Part shown: positions 23,166-37,819 of the stretch, in pieces | Layout of the letters: every line of letters starts with the position of its first letter | Position numbering within the stretch: position 1 is the first letter of the stretch | Assembly (NCBI GenBank): GCA_009746045.1 | Contig: RPFO01000497.1 | Coordinates: 1,072,970-1,136,969 of the forward strand | DNA from: Mesostigma viride | Taxonomy: Eukaryota; Streptophyta; Mesostigmatophyceae; Mesostigmatales; Mesostigmataceae | Reading direction: 5' to 3' | Length of the DNA stretch: 64,000 nucleotides | The notes under the pieces: model-generated | Told to the model about the DNA's origin: nothing | The model's database searches: none | What the model saw: the letters and a program-made list of their open reading frames with translations, nothing else | Made by a program: the position numbers and the translations under genes

Positions 23166-23879
23166 GGTCCTTGTCTTTTCACCGCCCAAGCGATGGCGAT
23201 GTAGCATGCATTATACATTTATTCGTGCATTAAAAATCACTTTCCTTACAAGCGGCCTTAGCCGACTCCATCTGCCGTTGCCATTTCTCCGTATTGCATT
23301 GTCCGGACACGGTTTTTGTGTCGCAGGTCTTCCCCCGTAAAGGCACAAGCTGCCTGCGCGCGGAATTATGTGCAGACACCTCGGTTTCCAACACGACGGC
23401 TTCCCGCACATATCGAGCTCTGGATGTACAACATCTTCCCCCGGCGCACTTGCTCCCGGATGGAGCTTCTGTGCGGTGCCGACATCCCCGGAGCTGTCCT
23501 AAGCACCGCATGGAAACAGTATTTCAAGCCACGAAGAGAAGCCACGAATTTGATATTGACTTGATATTGTCGTCAGAAGACTTGATATGCTATTTTCTGT
23601 GAAGGCGTTGGATTTTTGTGCATGACATGTAATCCTGCATTTAATAATGAAATTTTTTATGAAATAGGAACTCGTCTTGCATGAGCCTTGCTGCAAATGC
23701 CATTCATTTTTTTCCCCCGGGTAAATGGGTGTTAGGGGTTAGGTTGACCGAAATGATAAGTGAAATCAAAGTGAAATTCTGATAAGTGACATGCGTACTG
23801 CAATTCAGAACGACATAGCGACATGATTGTAGTACCGGTAGTGTACGCGAGAAGCATACGACGTCGTAACCTACGGGAC
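23166..23879. other. No gene seen
   Basis: Short overlapping frames on both strands at 23,230-23,600, none with a recognisable domain. Confidence 0.45.
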
Positions 23880-24232
23880 CGAGTACCGGGATCGTAAATT
23901 ACCAACTCGTAGATTACTACCTCGCAAATTACTACCTCGTACCTTACTACCTCGTAAATTACTACCTCGTACATTACTACCTCGTAAATTACTACCTCGT
24001 ACATTACTACCTCGTACATTACTACCTCGTAAATTACTACCTCGTAAATTACTACCTCGTAAATTACTACCTGGTAAATTACTACGTCGGATCTCATCTC
24101 GGATCTAGTTCGTAACTTACGCGACAGATTACAATGTAGTATCTAAACTGTAAGAGTAGTCTTGACGGTAAATTACCACCTCGTAATTTACGCCTCGGAT
24201 GCTTTTTACCACCCTCGGACGAAAAGTATAGT
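23880..24232 (-). repeat. 15-bp repeats and CACTA-type terminus, copy B
   Basis: TACTACCTCGTAAAT repeats about 14 times (23,895-24,105), giving YEVVI-type peptide on the minus strand. It is followed inward of the 24,178-24,232 terminus, an exact inverse of 13,693-13,748. No matching second terminus was found toward 23,740. Confidence 0.75.
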
Positions 24233-24235
24233 GTT

Positions 24236-24983
24236 ATATATATTAAAAGTACCTTCGTGCTCTTCCCATGGCCCCCCCATTCGCCTTGGCTCCCAGCCAC
24301 TACTCGGTGGCGCTCCGGCACCAGCTATTTGCCCCGCAGCCTCTTGTTCCGGCCGGGCGGCCTTGTGGTAGCTGTGGGCAGCCGCTGGATCCCACGGGGA
24401 CTCACTACCTTGCCTGCATGGGGGGCCAACAGAATCAGAATTGGTATTTGTATTTGCACACTGTCCTCCTGACGGTGGTGCTCGCCATGATTCGGTCGGT
24501 TTTCCCCCACGCGAACATCCGGTCCGAGGATGCGGATGGCGCTGCCTTCTATTCCCCAACCACCGGCCTGACATCGTGGTGCTGGACTTTGAGGGGGGTG
24601 GCCGGCATCTGCTTATTGACGTTTCGGTGGCGCGGCCCTTGGCTCTTAGCCACGTGGCTGGGGCCTCCCTCACGGCAGGTTACACGGCGGACCGGGCGGA
24701 GCGGGCCAAGCTCCTGGCCTACGGCGACGTCGGGCACCATCGTGTGGTGCCCTTTGTCCTGGAGGAGTTTGGGGCCATGGGGCCCCTGACCTCCGCCTTC
24801 TTCAAGGAGTGTTGCCGGCTCCGGGAGGACCGGCTGGACCTGGAGGGCCAGCGGGCCCCATGGTCCGCGCGGACCTGGACGTCATATTGGCGTCAGCGCT
24901 TGTCGGTGGCGCTGACTCGGGCCATGGCTGACATCATGCTCCGCCGTACGCGGGCTGATTTTGCGGTGCAGCAGGGCTATTAG
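24236..24983 (+). pseudogene. LINE ORF2 C-terminal fragment with one frameshift
   Basis: From about 24,268 the first frame reads HYSVALRHQLFAPQ and the zinc knuckle CGSCGQPLDPTGTHYLAC (24,364 on). Between about 24,441 and 24,540 the frame shifts, then continues HRPDIVVLDFEGG, LLIDVSVARP, RVVPFVLEEFGAMGPLTSAF, WRQRLSVALTRAMADIMLRR, stopping at 24,983. The CCHC knuckle plus PD...DVS is characteristic of LINEs with a restriction-like endonuclease. 5' truncated. 3' UTR follows to about 25,130. Confidence 0.75.
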
Positions 24984-26396
24984 GTTCCTCCGTTAGGCGT
25001 TTCCATTGGTCTTATCGTAGTATAGAGCTTTGACATGGCTCTGTATATAGGTTTATAGCTGGGCGTTTGCTTTGGTTTGAGTGATTTCACTCTGCTGTAA
25101 GTAATTATATTTTTATAATATATAGGAACCTTATATATGCATCATCTGGTGTGGCGGTATAGGCAATCAGAATATAGGCCCACATGCACATGTACATGGC
25201 TACATAATGCCAATTCATCATCTGATGCATGTGTGGGGCCCACAACTATAGGCGTACAAGTACAAGGCCACGTTGGCTAGGCCTTACTATTCTACACTAC
25301 TGCTGCTATGGGTCCATATTGCCCCAAATAAAATAACACAGTCATGTAGTATACCCGCAGAAGTCTTCAAGATGATGGTTTTCGTGAACACGGGCAGGGA
25401 TCGAAGACACTAGCTGGGACTGATGCGCGTACATTGCGCACACGCGGAAGGCCGGGCGCTGCCCCAAGGCACGCATGCAGGAAACATACTCCTTGATACT
25501 GTGGACGCTAGCTTGGATCGAAACATAGCCTGGATGACGCGGATCGAGTTGCTAGATCTGCGACTAACTTCAGACCTGGGGGCGAGTGAGTCGCGCACCA
25601 CTTGCCTTCACAGGTGAAGTATGGATCCGCGTAGAAAAAGTACCTCACCGGCTACTGCGTGGCTTGCCTTTGCACAGTGCATGTTGACACATTTTACTTA
25701 CTTACTTGCTTGTAACTTACTGTCCAGACGCCTTGCATGGGCTGGCCGATTATGCTATGTAGTCTATGATTGCATGTCTCAGCAGCTAGTTGCAACATCC
25801 ATGCATGCAGGTTAACATGCATGCCAACTGATTGCCATGCGATTCAATCATCACAAAACCCATGGGATCAGACCTTGGTACAGGATCGAGGTCCAACGCA
25901 TATGCATATGACATAGTGCTTCAACCATTAAATTGTCCAAGATTGAATTAAATAAGAAACATTTTGGTCACAGTTGACAGGCTCAGATGTTGTTAGTATC
26001 TGGCATGATGTTCAAACCACCAATATCAATTTGGTAACTTTCGTGCACATGTCCCAGGACCTCCCAACGTCGGTACAGGCAACATCGCACACCATTCGAG
26101 ATCCAAGTTAAGCAGTTCATGGCTACCTGGATCAACGACTTGTCATCCAGGGATAGCCATCGCATGAGCGCACCATGGGAGCGTATCCACCATCCCATGG
26201 CTCCGACTTGTAGGAACCACCCCCGACTCTATTGCCCTCATCCTGCCCCCCTCCCAAAACTTGGTTACTATGCTACAAAAATCGCGCCCTGGATGCAGGC
26301 GTGCAAGGTCAGCTAGGTAATCAATTTCACTAACTTATCATCTAACTGCTCCTTGATCTAACTGTTACTAGCTGCACTTAACTAAACAATGCCCCC
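24984..26396. other. LINE 3' flank and unannotated sequence
   Basis: 25,350-25,470 resembles 12,690-12,790 and so belongs to a LINE or its flank. The rest up to the HHE stop has no recognisable gene. Confidence 0.5.
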
Positions 26397-29316
<2,920 letters not shown>

Positions 29317-29958
29317 TGATTTTTCTGAGTTCACTGCCCAGGAATCTCTTTCGAGGTAAAAATCGCAATGATATCAGCTACGTGCGCCTGAATAACCGGA
29401 TACAATTTTGGGAGAATTGTCGAATACGGTAGTGTTTGCCTGCAAGCTGCGACACCTGGCGCCTCGTGAACGTGTAGGAAAGGCAGGTCCGACGTTCCAG
29501 TGATTATGGAAACCATAGCAGATTTGTGCAAGTTTTTCTCATCTCCCGCGACATGCTGACGCGATGCCTCTGACGTGTGCGGCCTGACCAGGCTGGGAAG
29601 CACCACGGCCTTCCAGGGTGCCCCGTAGTACGGAGATTCCACGGTCCCAGGAGCTGTTGACACGTAGACTCCCAACTCTCAACGGGCAGGAAGCGGGGAG
29701 TCACGGCGCGTGTGCGCACCCGCACACAGCGACATGCAGTGACGCACTGTGCAGAGAGATCAACTTGTGCTGCAGGCGGGCGCGCGAATTCTGGTATCCT
29801 CGCCCAAAACGAATCAGCGTGACGCAGCACTGGCCACTGGCCGCGTCCGTTGGCTTGATAGACGAGGCTGCACGCGACCCAGAAGGGCCCAGATTCAGCT
29901 GCTAACGCGGTCAATGATGGCAGATAAGCGAGGCAAATTTCTGTGCTAAAACCGAAAT
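29317..29958. promoter_or_regulatory. 642-bp divergent promoter region, HHE and lipase genes
   Basis: The start codons of the HHE gene (minus, 29,316) and the lipase gene (plus, 29,959) face away from each other with only 642 bp between, so the promoters probably overlap. Minus-strand frames here (29,331-29,968) lack domains and overlap the promoter. Confidence 0.55.
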
Positions 29959-32900
29959 ATGCACCCAATTGTCGTGCCGGTTGCCATTGCTGCTGGATTG
30001 ATCATACGCAGGGCGCGGGGGGGCAGGAAAGACAAATCGGTAACGGACAGCACCGACTTATCACGTGTAGACAGTTTCAAGCTTGCTGAAATGGAGGCGG
30101 AGGCACTAGCCTTGGCGGATGAGAAACGGGAGGGATTGGAAATTACTACTTCTACCATGGTCAATGATAGAGGCTTTAATCTCTTCACATGTCGCTGGCA
30201 ACGCAAAGGTGCCACCGAGGTTCGCGGGGTTGTTTTCTTGATGACGGGATACGCGGATTACATCAGGGAGGTTGCCGATGGCAAGCTTCCAGGGCGATGG
30301 GGGGGGCTAGCGGAAGCAGCGAGGGACCTCGCCAGGAAAAACTACGCCTGCTTCGGGCATGACCATCAAGGGCAAGGCAGAAGCGAAGGCGTGCGGTGCC
30401 ACATTTCATCCTTCGAGTAAGTGTTGAAGGAATTATTGCTGTAGCGGCCGGCCACGATTCTTTATCGATTTCTGGGCACAACCAATTGCGTTACTAAAAG
30501 TGTTATCATTAGGCGTTGTCGGCATGCCGTGTGAGATTTGAAGATGGGCAGAGGAAGCGTCACCACGGCAGACAGCCCCGCAATTCAGGTCACTCTTGCA
30601 CCCCATGTGCGGGTTATCTTGGTAAAGCCGTGCACAAGGATCACTTACAAACGCTCCATGCTCCGCCTGCACGTTCAGTTCTATTCACCTAGTGGTCATT
30701 ATGACGCATGGCATTGAGCATAAGACGGCATTGGAAGAAGTCGCTGCATGACTTTTGTGACATGCTGGCGCCAGATGATTTTTAGAACGTACTGGTGCCA
30801 AGTTCTATCATTAAAGACCAGGTCTAGGCTGGCGCCAACTACGTTTGTGCCACAGCTGTTTAGTTCTTTTATGCTGTTGCCGCTTGTGATCCCATCAAAC
30901 TCATTATGCTGTGATCGTCCCATGCTCTTGTCTTCAGAACTGTGTGTGTGCACTCTCTAAATGGTTTGTCTCTAACTGTGTCTTTGCTCTCACCGAATGG
31001 TTTGGCCTTGACACTTCCGTGCCCTTCCCTTCCCACCCACCAGATCATGGGATACCATAAACCTTGTCCTGTTGCATGGGTCGCTGTTTCGCCGATGGAA
31101 ACTTTACTGCTGCCGCCAGACACTTTATGATTGCTGTCCCCAAACAGCATTCTGGCTAACGGTGTACTGCCTCGCTACCTCGTTTGTATTGCATTTCTAC
31201 TGCCCACCCTCAGGCACACTATCGTGGGTGCACTCCAGTAGATGTTGTTAACCACATACCGCTGTTTCTTTGCCCATGAAACATACCTCCCCCCCCCACC
31301 CCCCTTTCCCCCTCAGGAATCTGATCGTGGACGCGCTTCAGTTCATCGACAGCGTGCTGGAGGCCAACCCGGCACTGTCCTCCCTGCCCCGCTTCCTGAT
31401 CGGCGAGAGCATGGGCGGGGCGCTCTGCGTGCAGCTCGCGCGGAGGCGGCCGGATTTCTTCACCGGCGCGGTCCTCCTCGCGCCCATGGTGGAGATCCAC
31501 CCGTCCATGATGCCCGCGTGGCCGGTCGTACAGGTGGGTGGTGCCCGCACCCGTTCATGATGCCCACCTGGCAGGTGGGTGCTTCCGGTTTGCAGGGCTG
31601 CCCCCCCACCCCCCACCCCTTCCCCCCCTCCTTTGTGTGCGCACAACTCCCAGTGCGCATGCGCATGTGCCTGCCTGGAGCCATGGGATCAGACCGCCGC
31701 CCTCGAGGGGTTGCCCTCACCAAGCGTAGGGGGTGATGCCGCCCGTGTCCTCTCGTGTGTAGCCCCACTGCAGCCAGGGGTTGCCCTCACCAAGTAGGGG
31801 GTGATGCCGCACGTGTCCTCTCGTGTATAGCCCCTCTGCAGCCAGGGGTTGCCCTCACCAAGTAGGGGGTGATGCCGCACGTGTCCTCTCGTGTATAGCC
31901 CCTCCGCAGCCAGGGGTTGCCCTCACCAAGCGTAGGGGGTGATGCCGCACGTGTCCTCTCGTGTGTAGCCCCTCTGCAGCCAGGGGTTGCCCTCACCAAG
32001 CGTTGGGGGTGATGCCGCACGTGTCCTCTCGTGTGTAGCCCCTCTGCAGCCAGGGGTTGCCCTCACCAAGCGTAGGGGGTGATGCGGCACGTGTCCTCTC
32101 GTGTGTAGCCCCTCCGCAGCCAGGGGTTGCCCTCACCAAGCGTAGGGGGTGATGCCGCACGTGTCCTCTCGTGTATAGCCCCTCTGCAGCCAGGGGTTGC
32201 CCTCACCAAGCGTAGGGGGTGATGCCGCACGTGTCCTCTCGTGTGTAGCCCCTCTGCAGCCAGGGGTTGCCCTCACCAAGCGTAGGGGGTGATGCCGCAC
32301 GTGTCCTCTCGTGTATAGCCCCTCTGCAGCCAGGGGTTGCCCTCACCAAGCGTAGGGGGTGATGCCGCCCGTGTCCTCTCGTGTATAGCCCCTCTGCAGC
32401 CAGGGGTTGCCCTCACCAAGCGTAGGGGGTGATGCCGCACGTGTCCTCTCGTGTATAGCCCCTCTGCAGCCAGGGGTTGCCCTCACCAAGTAGGGGGTGA
32501 TGCCGCCCGTGTCCTCTCGTGTATAGCCCCTCTGCAGCCAGGGGTTGCCCTCACCAAGCGTAGGGGGTGATGCCGCCCGTGTCCTCTCGTGTGTAGCCCC
32601 TCTGCAGCCAGGGGTTGCCCTCACCAAGCGTAGGGGGTGATGCCGCCCGTCTCCTCTCGTGTGTAGCCCCTCTGCAGCCAGGGGTTGCAGGACGTGAAGC
32701 CTAGGTCGGCCACGTGCGCGCGTTTATTCCTGCCCTCGTGTGGAAGCCAACACGGGTGTCGGGGCCACGGTTGTTACGGCATCAACAGGTTTCCTGGGCA
32801 TGGACAAGTCTTTCTCGGTGGCTGTCTTTACATCAGGTTGGGCATGTGCCCTGATGGGGTTCCTGGCATGTATGGGGATTATCGTCCGTGCGCTGTCGCA

Positions 32901-34614
32901 GTGTGCACCCATGCAAGTACTCCCTTTCGTCATCTGAGGCAAGCAAATCCGTAGCCTTCAGGTGGGTAGAATTTGGAGAGTGTGCATTCATTCATTCCGA
33001 AATTTCTGTGCACAGGAGAATATGCATTCGCTCAACCCGAAATTTCTGTGCTGCGCACCCTCTCTTTTACTGCCCCTTTTGCCGCCCTCTTCCCCCCCTC
33101 TTTTCTCATCCCATCAGGTTCTGAAGGTGGCGGCCCACCTGGTGCCCAAAGCGGCCGTGGTGCCGGGCGACAGTGTGCGGCTGCTGGAGAAGTGCGTGCA
33201 CGACCCGCAGATGCTGGAGCAGGCGCTGCACGACCCGATGGCCTACCATGGTGCGCGCCGTTTTTTTTATTTATATGTTTAGTTATTTACTTGTGTGTGT
33301 GGTGATGGCCTACCACGGTCCGTGCCATTTTATTAATTTATATATTTGGTTATTTACTTTGTGTGTGTGTGTGTGTGGCAGCGGCCTACCAGGGTGCCCA
33401 CCGTCTCTTTTCCTTCTTTCTTCTGTGTGAGTGTGTGCGGCGATGGCCTACCACGGTGGGTGCCGGTTGACAGTTTCACGCTGCGTGCAGCTTGCCTTGC
33501 CTACCGCAATGTGTGCAGCTGGTGTGCGGGTCTGTCTCTGGCGGTCCATGCACACTTGGGCACCTATGAGCATTTCCCACCTGCGCGATGCGTGGGGATG
33601 GCCCACCTTGGTGCATCGAATGGTCCGCTGCGGTGCCGACTGTGGTAGTGTGACATGGTGAGGGAAGTGATTATGGCGTACAGCGGGGCAACAAATGGCT
33701 GACTGGGTGTATATGGCGGGATATATGATGGCAGTGGAGACAGTGATGCGACCCGCTGTGTGGTGCCACAAAGCTTCGGGTCATTTTATCGCGTCTTTCA
33801 GATTTAACCCCAGCAGCATCTGGCACGGTGGAGTGATGGGAATGGTTGCTTTCTTGTCTGCACGGGGTTGCATTCAGCAAGCGACCTTCATTCGTCACTT
33901 GCGTGTTCCATGGACCGGCCCCGGCCCTTATCACCTGCCCACCTTTATGCCTCTATTGTTGATTCTCAATTGTCTCTTGTCCTGCCCTCCTGCCTGCAGG
34001 CCGTGCGCGTCTGAAGACGTCGCTGGAGCTGATGAACGCCACGCACAACATCCAGAAGAATTTCCGCGAGGTATAGGGGCCTTTTTTGTGTTTTGAGAGA
34101 TCTTTTTGTTATCATTGGGCAATTTCTAGCAGACTTTCATGACCAGAAAGATTTTTTCTCGGCACTTGATGCACTCTTCTCCCGCTTGACTCCTCCCACT
34201 TGACACACCCTTCCAGTTCCTCCGCGGGGTCCTCCCCATTCTTCACCCTCCCTCCTCCCCCCCCCCGGCCCCCATAGCTTTTCCGGCCCCTTTCCCCCTG
34301 GCTCATCCCCATTCTCTTCCCACTCATCATCCACCCCTTGACCTCCCCCCCCCTCCCCCCCCCAGTTCACCACGCCGCTGCTCATCCTGTTCGGCACGGA
34401 GGACACGGTCACCCGCCGCGAGAGTGCCGAGGCGCTGTACAACAAGTGCGGGAGCTCGGACAAGACCTTTCTGCAGATCGACGGCGGCTGGCACGCGCTG
34501 CTGGACGAGCTGGACGTGGTCGTCAAGCGCGTCAAGTCTGAGATCATCGGCTGGATCGACCAGCGGGCCACGGCAGGCGCGGCCGCCGCTGCCGCAGCAG
34601 CAGCGACGCCATGA
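29959..34614 (+). CDS. MGL: Monoacylglycerol lipase-like alpha/beta hydrolase, five exons
   Basis: Predicted CDS: 29959-30416, 31317-31533, 33118-33250, 34000-34070, 34366-34614; 375 aa. All introns are GT-AG with matching phases (2,0,1,0). The protein starts MHPIVVPVAIAAGLIIRR, a likely membrane anchor. Hydrolase features: FLMTGYADY oxyanion-side loop (93-101), FGHDHQGQGRSEG (132-144), nucleophile Ser184 in GESMGG, acid Asp306 in GTEDTV, base His336 in GGWHALL. These fit the plant/algal MGL (caffeoylshikimate-esterase/lysophospholipase-like) group, which cleaves monoacylglycerols or lysophospholipids at lipid droplets or ER; the exact substrate is unknown. The Ala-rich tail ends TGA at 34,612. 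Introns 2 and 3 contain exon-end echoes; intron 2 also has a 70-bp minisatellite. Confidence 0.92.
31551..31580 (+). repeat. Donor echo of lipase exon 2
   Basis: Exon 2 ends CCGTCCATGATGCCCGCGTG...GTACAG|GTGGGTGGTG (31,501-31,540). 31,551-31,580 reads CCGTTCATGATGCCCACCTG then GCAG|GTGGGT: the same exon end with a short deletion and an intact donor. Confidence 0.8.
31705..32690. repeat. 70-bp minisatellite in lipase intron 2, about 14 copies
   Basis: CCAGGGGTTGCCCTCACCAA recurs every 70 bp (for example 31,981 and 32,051), with 68-bp variants lacking CG before TAGGGGG. Frames through it (AW..RHHP type on minus) are repeat artefacts. Confidence 0.95.
33299..33620 (+). repeat. Four donor echoes of lipase exon 3
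   Basis: Exon 3 ends CCGATGGCCTACCATG|GTGCGCGCCG (33,250). Downstream copies: GATGGCCTACCACG|GTCCGTGCC (33,304 on), GCAGCGGCCTACCAGGGTGCC (33,376 on), GCGATGGCCTACCACG|GTGGGTGCC (33,440 on) and a weaker GGGATGGCCCACCTTG|GTGCATC (33,596 on). The first spacers also match each other (TTTAT...TTATTTACTT then GTGTGTG). Confidence 0.88.
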
Positions 34615-34830
34615 GCAGATGGGGACTGGGGGTGAAGGAAGTTTGAAGGGCATGGGGATTGCCATGCGGGCGACGGCTGGTGCGCCCGCAGCCACCGCTG
34701 CAGCGACGAAATGAGGGAATGGGGATTGGGGGTAAATAAGTTTGAGGGGCTAGGGGATCAGCGAGCGGGTGATCCACGTGCTGCCCGCCGCCACCGCTAC
34801 AGGAGACGAGATGGGTGGGGGTGAGGGGGA
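34575..34830 (+). repeat. Echoes of the lipase stop-codon region
   Basis: The CDS ends ...GCAGCAGCAGCGACGCCATG-A followed by GCAGATGGGGACTGGGGGT. Downstream, GCTGCAGCGACGAAATGA...GGGAATGGGGATTGGGGGT (34,695 on) and CCACCGCTACAGGAGACGAG-ATGGGTGGGGGT (34,790 on) repeat this junction, each with CCCGC-x-GCC upstream. Confidence 0.7.
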
Positions 34831-36310
34831 GAGAGGGGCACGCCATGGGCAGGGTGGGGGGCGGAACCAGCTCGTGGGGTCAAGGCTGCCAGCCGATAAA
34901 CATTACATTGTGCACACCACACGGTCTGGTACACGATGCAATCAGACTCTACATTTCTTGATCAATTCAGTGACTTTTCTTGCCCAAGTGGCGTATCCTG
35001 GGTTGCTACTGGCCGTCAGTATACGTGATTGGTGGTCACCCTGGATGGCAAACTGGCCATGGGTGGAATGTTCTCCAGCGGGGTGGAGCAATGGTGGCAC
35101 TGTCGCATCATGGATGGGGTAGCGGCGGTACGTTGGTGTCCAGCCGTCCTGGGTCACCGACCCAGGGACAGGGCTGATGCCAGGGTGACAGCAGGGGGGC
35201 TGGCAGGGTCAAGGTCGCTGGTGATGGCAACTGTGGCATGGATGCGGTGCCAGGTTCTCCATTTCCTTCTGCCGAGGGTGTACACATGGCTAGATGCATG
35301 CTGGCTATTATGAGGGAAATATCAGGTGTGGTGAAGTGGAGGGGCATGAGCTCTTGAAATCAGTGCAACGGCTTCCTGAGGCACAGGCATTGGCTGCAGC
35401 TGGGAGTATCCTGCACGTGGTGTACACGCCGGCCTTGTGTGTTGCCCGAGCAGGTCGGAGCTTATGGGTTGTTTAAGGGGGTTTGTTCCTCCCATGAGCA
35501 CCAGCTGATGCAAGTGTTCTGTTCCTAGGCACGTGGGCGACATGCCATGTGTGTCGATTTGCAAATTTGTTGGGAATCTACGCCACATCCCATAACCATC
35601 ACAGGTGATGTTAGCTTTTGGGAAACGGTGGTAATGAACCCCGCACTAGCAGCTTCTTCCCCCCTGAGCAGGTAATGTAGTTGAAACAATGCGGTTGAAA
35701 CAATTCGTGTTGTGGCGACCTAGAAAACTTGCAGGAAAAGGATTCTTGAGTAGTTTTTTTTTTTTGCGTGCTGGGTATGCACAGCATGATTGGGCATGCA
35801 TCGTTGAGAGTTAGGGTGGAAGTAAGTCAGTCAGGACTTGTGTGCCATGCGCAGAGGCATGCCACAGAGCTCTGGTGTGTGTGTCCGGCGTAAGCCAGAA
35901 TTTTGCGAAGCTTATGTTGTTGAAGCTTTGAAAAGCATCATTTAACGTCTGTCCTCTTCAGTTATGCTACATGCCTTCAATTTTTTTAGCTTTTGCTGTT
36001 TGCATGGCCGGCATCATATAGAGTGACTGTAGCAGTGGTGCTTATGTAACTGTACACTCCTGGCCGCTAGGAACAAACACACTGATCATGTGAGTTTGGG
36101 TTTCAGCGCTATCGATCGTTGTCTCCCATCTATAGGTCTCACTGTGCATCAATAACGGGCTAATTAGACTTGAGTGTCTATTAATTAATTAATAGACACG
36201 TGACGCACCCGTGACTGCGTCACGTGAGCATAAGTCCTCAGTGGGAGGGGAGTGTCTAAGGTCTCACTGCATGTGCATGAATTACGTTTGCCATGGCCAG
36301 CCGCGGCCGT
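34831..36310. other. No gene seen
   Basis: Short frames without domains on both strands. Contains a T-run at 35,755-35,765 and a short palindromic TTAATTAATTAA at 36,180-36,192. Confidence 0.5.
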
Positions 36311-36314
36311 GTAT

Positions 36315-37332
36315 ATCAAAGAGACAACCAGCGCAGGCCAGAAATCGGGAGAATCCGGACCATGGTAGCTCGAGCCTGCCGTTATCTTTTCCGCGTTTTC
36401 GAGTCGTTCAGGATGATGAAGATGATCGATGGTGATGGAAATGTGTATCCTTGTGCATTGAAATTATGGCTGGCTTACGTGTGGAGCGACTAGATGACCT
36501 AGACGGTGGGGCCGGAAACAGCATGCTTGATCAGGGCGTGTGTTTCGAGCCTAACTGGCCGGGAGTGTCTAGTGGTGAGCACCATTGCTGCGATCGCTCT
36601 CCCACCATTTACGAGGAAATACCCGCAAATGGAAAACCACTGAAAAGGTCTAGCTAGTGTATATAATTGCATGATAACGTACAAGGCTACCATACATTTC
36701 CACTGGCCCCCATTCATGTCCATCATCCTGCATGACTATAAGTGAGACAAAATTAAATTATTTGCCAGGACCTGGTTGCTCCAGACTTCTGGCCTGCGCT
36801 GTTTGTCTCGATCATTGACATATTGCCACAACTTTAATTAACATTAATTCGCGAGGATCTGTATCAAATTAAGCTAGGTATATCCCGCGTTTCCCAAAAG
36901 GGTAGGGAAACCTGTCACCAACTACGTTCAGATGTTGCTGGACGACCTCGTGGTCCCAGCCCAGTTTGAGCACCGCATCCACTCTCTCTCCCGTCTTTGG
37001 ACTGCCATGCAGGACAAGACGCGGTGGAAGAAGATTGTCAAGGCACACACGCCCGACCCTGTGGGCAAGCCACCTCCCCCCAAGCGGAGGAGGCGTTTTG
37101 ATGAGTAGTGCAGTTAGGATTTTCTAGATAGAGTTAGGATAGTTCGATCACGCGGCTTCCTCCACCCCATCCATCATGAAATATGTGCTACATGACCTCC
37201 CCACGGAGGCATGTTATAATTTAATTTAATTTAATTTAATATCCCGCGTCAAGTCTGCCTCTCTATTAATTTAGCCACGCTCTGCCTATAATGGGATCCC
37301 GATTTCTGGCCTGCGCTGGTTGTCTCCTTGAT
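36315..37332. mobile_element. Putative TIR element, about 1 kb, with inner duplication and LINE insert
   Basis: Left end ATCAAAGAGACAACCAGCGC...CAGAAATCGGGA (36,315-36,350). The right end (37,297-37,332) is its inverse, TCCCGATTTCTGGCCTGCGC...CTCCTTGAT. The left 310 bp match 27,702-28,012. The same TCTGGCCTGCGCTG terminus also appears inverted at about 36,783, 37,503 and 37,653. Target duplication not identified. Confidence 0.55.
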
Positions 37333-37819
37333 CATGGGACGTACTCCCCATGTGGATGATGCATGAAGAACTTAGCCCAGCTTTGCCTAAAGATATGCAG
37401 AGAGTCGCTCTCTGATGAGAAGCCATGCCCTAGCCTTTGTGAAGTGAGACAACTATGCCTGGTCGCATGCCAGGATATATGCCAGGATCTGGTTGCTCCA
37501 GACTTCTGGCCTGCGCTGTTTGTCTCGATCATTGACATATTGCCACAACTTCAATTAACATTAATTCGCGATGATCTGTATCAAAGGTATATCCCGCGTC
37601 AAGTCTGCCTCTCTATTAATTTAGCCACGCTCTGCCTATAATGGGATCCCGATTTCTGGCCTGCGCTGGTTGTCTCCTTGATCATGGGACGTACTCCCCA
37701 TGCGGATGATGCATGAAGAACTTAGCCCAGCTTTGCCTAAAGATATGCAGAGAGTCGCTCTCTGATGAGAAGCCATGCCCTAGCCTTTGTGAAGTGAGAC
37801 AACTATGCCTGGACGCATG
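36764..37819. repeat. Tandem duplication of a about 335-bp unit, one copy split by a LINE
   Basis: Copy 1 = 36,764-36,889 plus 37,239-37,485; copy 2 = 37,486-37,819, nearly identical. Both run from CCAGGA-CTGGTTGCTCCAG to GTGAGACAACTATGCCTGG. Copy 2 is the empty site for the LINE insert in copy 1. Confidence 0.9.
36890..37238 (+). mobile_element. 5'-truncated LINE insertion (349 bp) with 10-bp TSD
   Basis: Flanked by ATATCCCGCG at 36,880-36,889 and 37,239-37,248. The unfilled site ATATCCCGCG is present once at 37,589-37,598 in the second copy of the duplicated unit. The insert is the tail module (LDDLVVPAQFEHRIHSLS..., CCTGTGGGCAAGCCACCTCC) ending GCATGTTATAATTTAATTTA and further AATTT units. 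This fixes both ends of the LINE tail family. Confidence 0.9.

Noticed and set aside
29331-29968. Minus-strand frames as an extra N-terminal exon of the HHE gene
   Set aside because: The exon at 29,225-29,316 gives a perfect phase match and a complete helix 1; an in-frame stop lies just upstream of its ATG.
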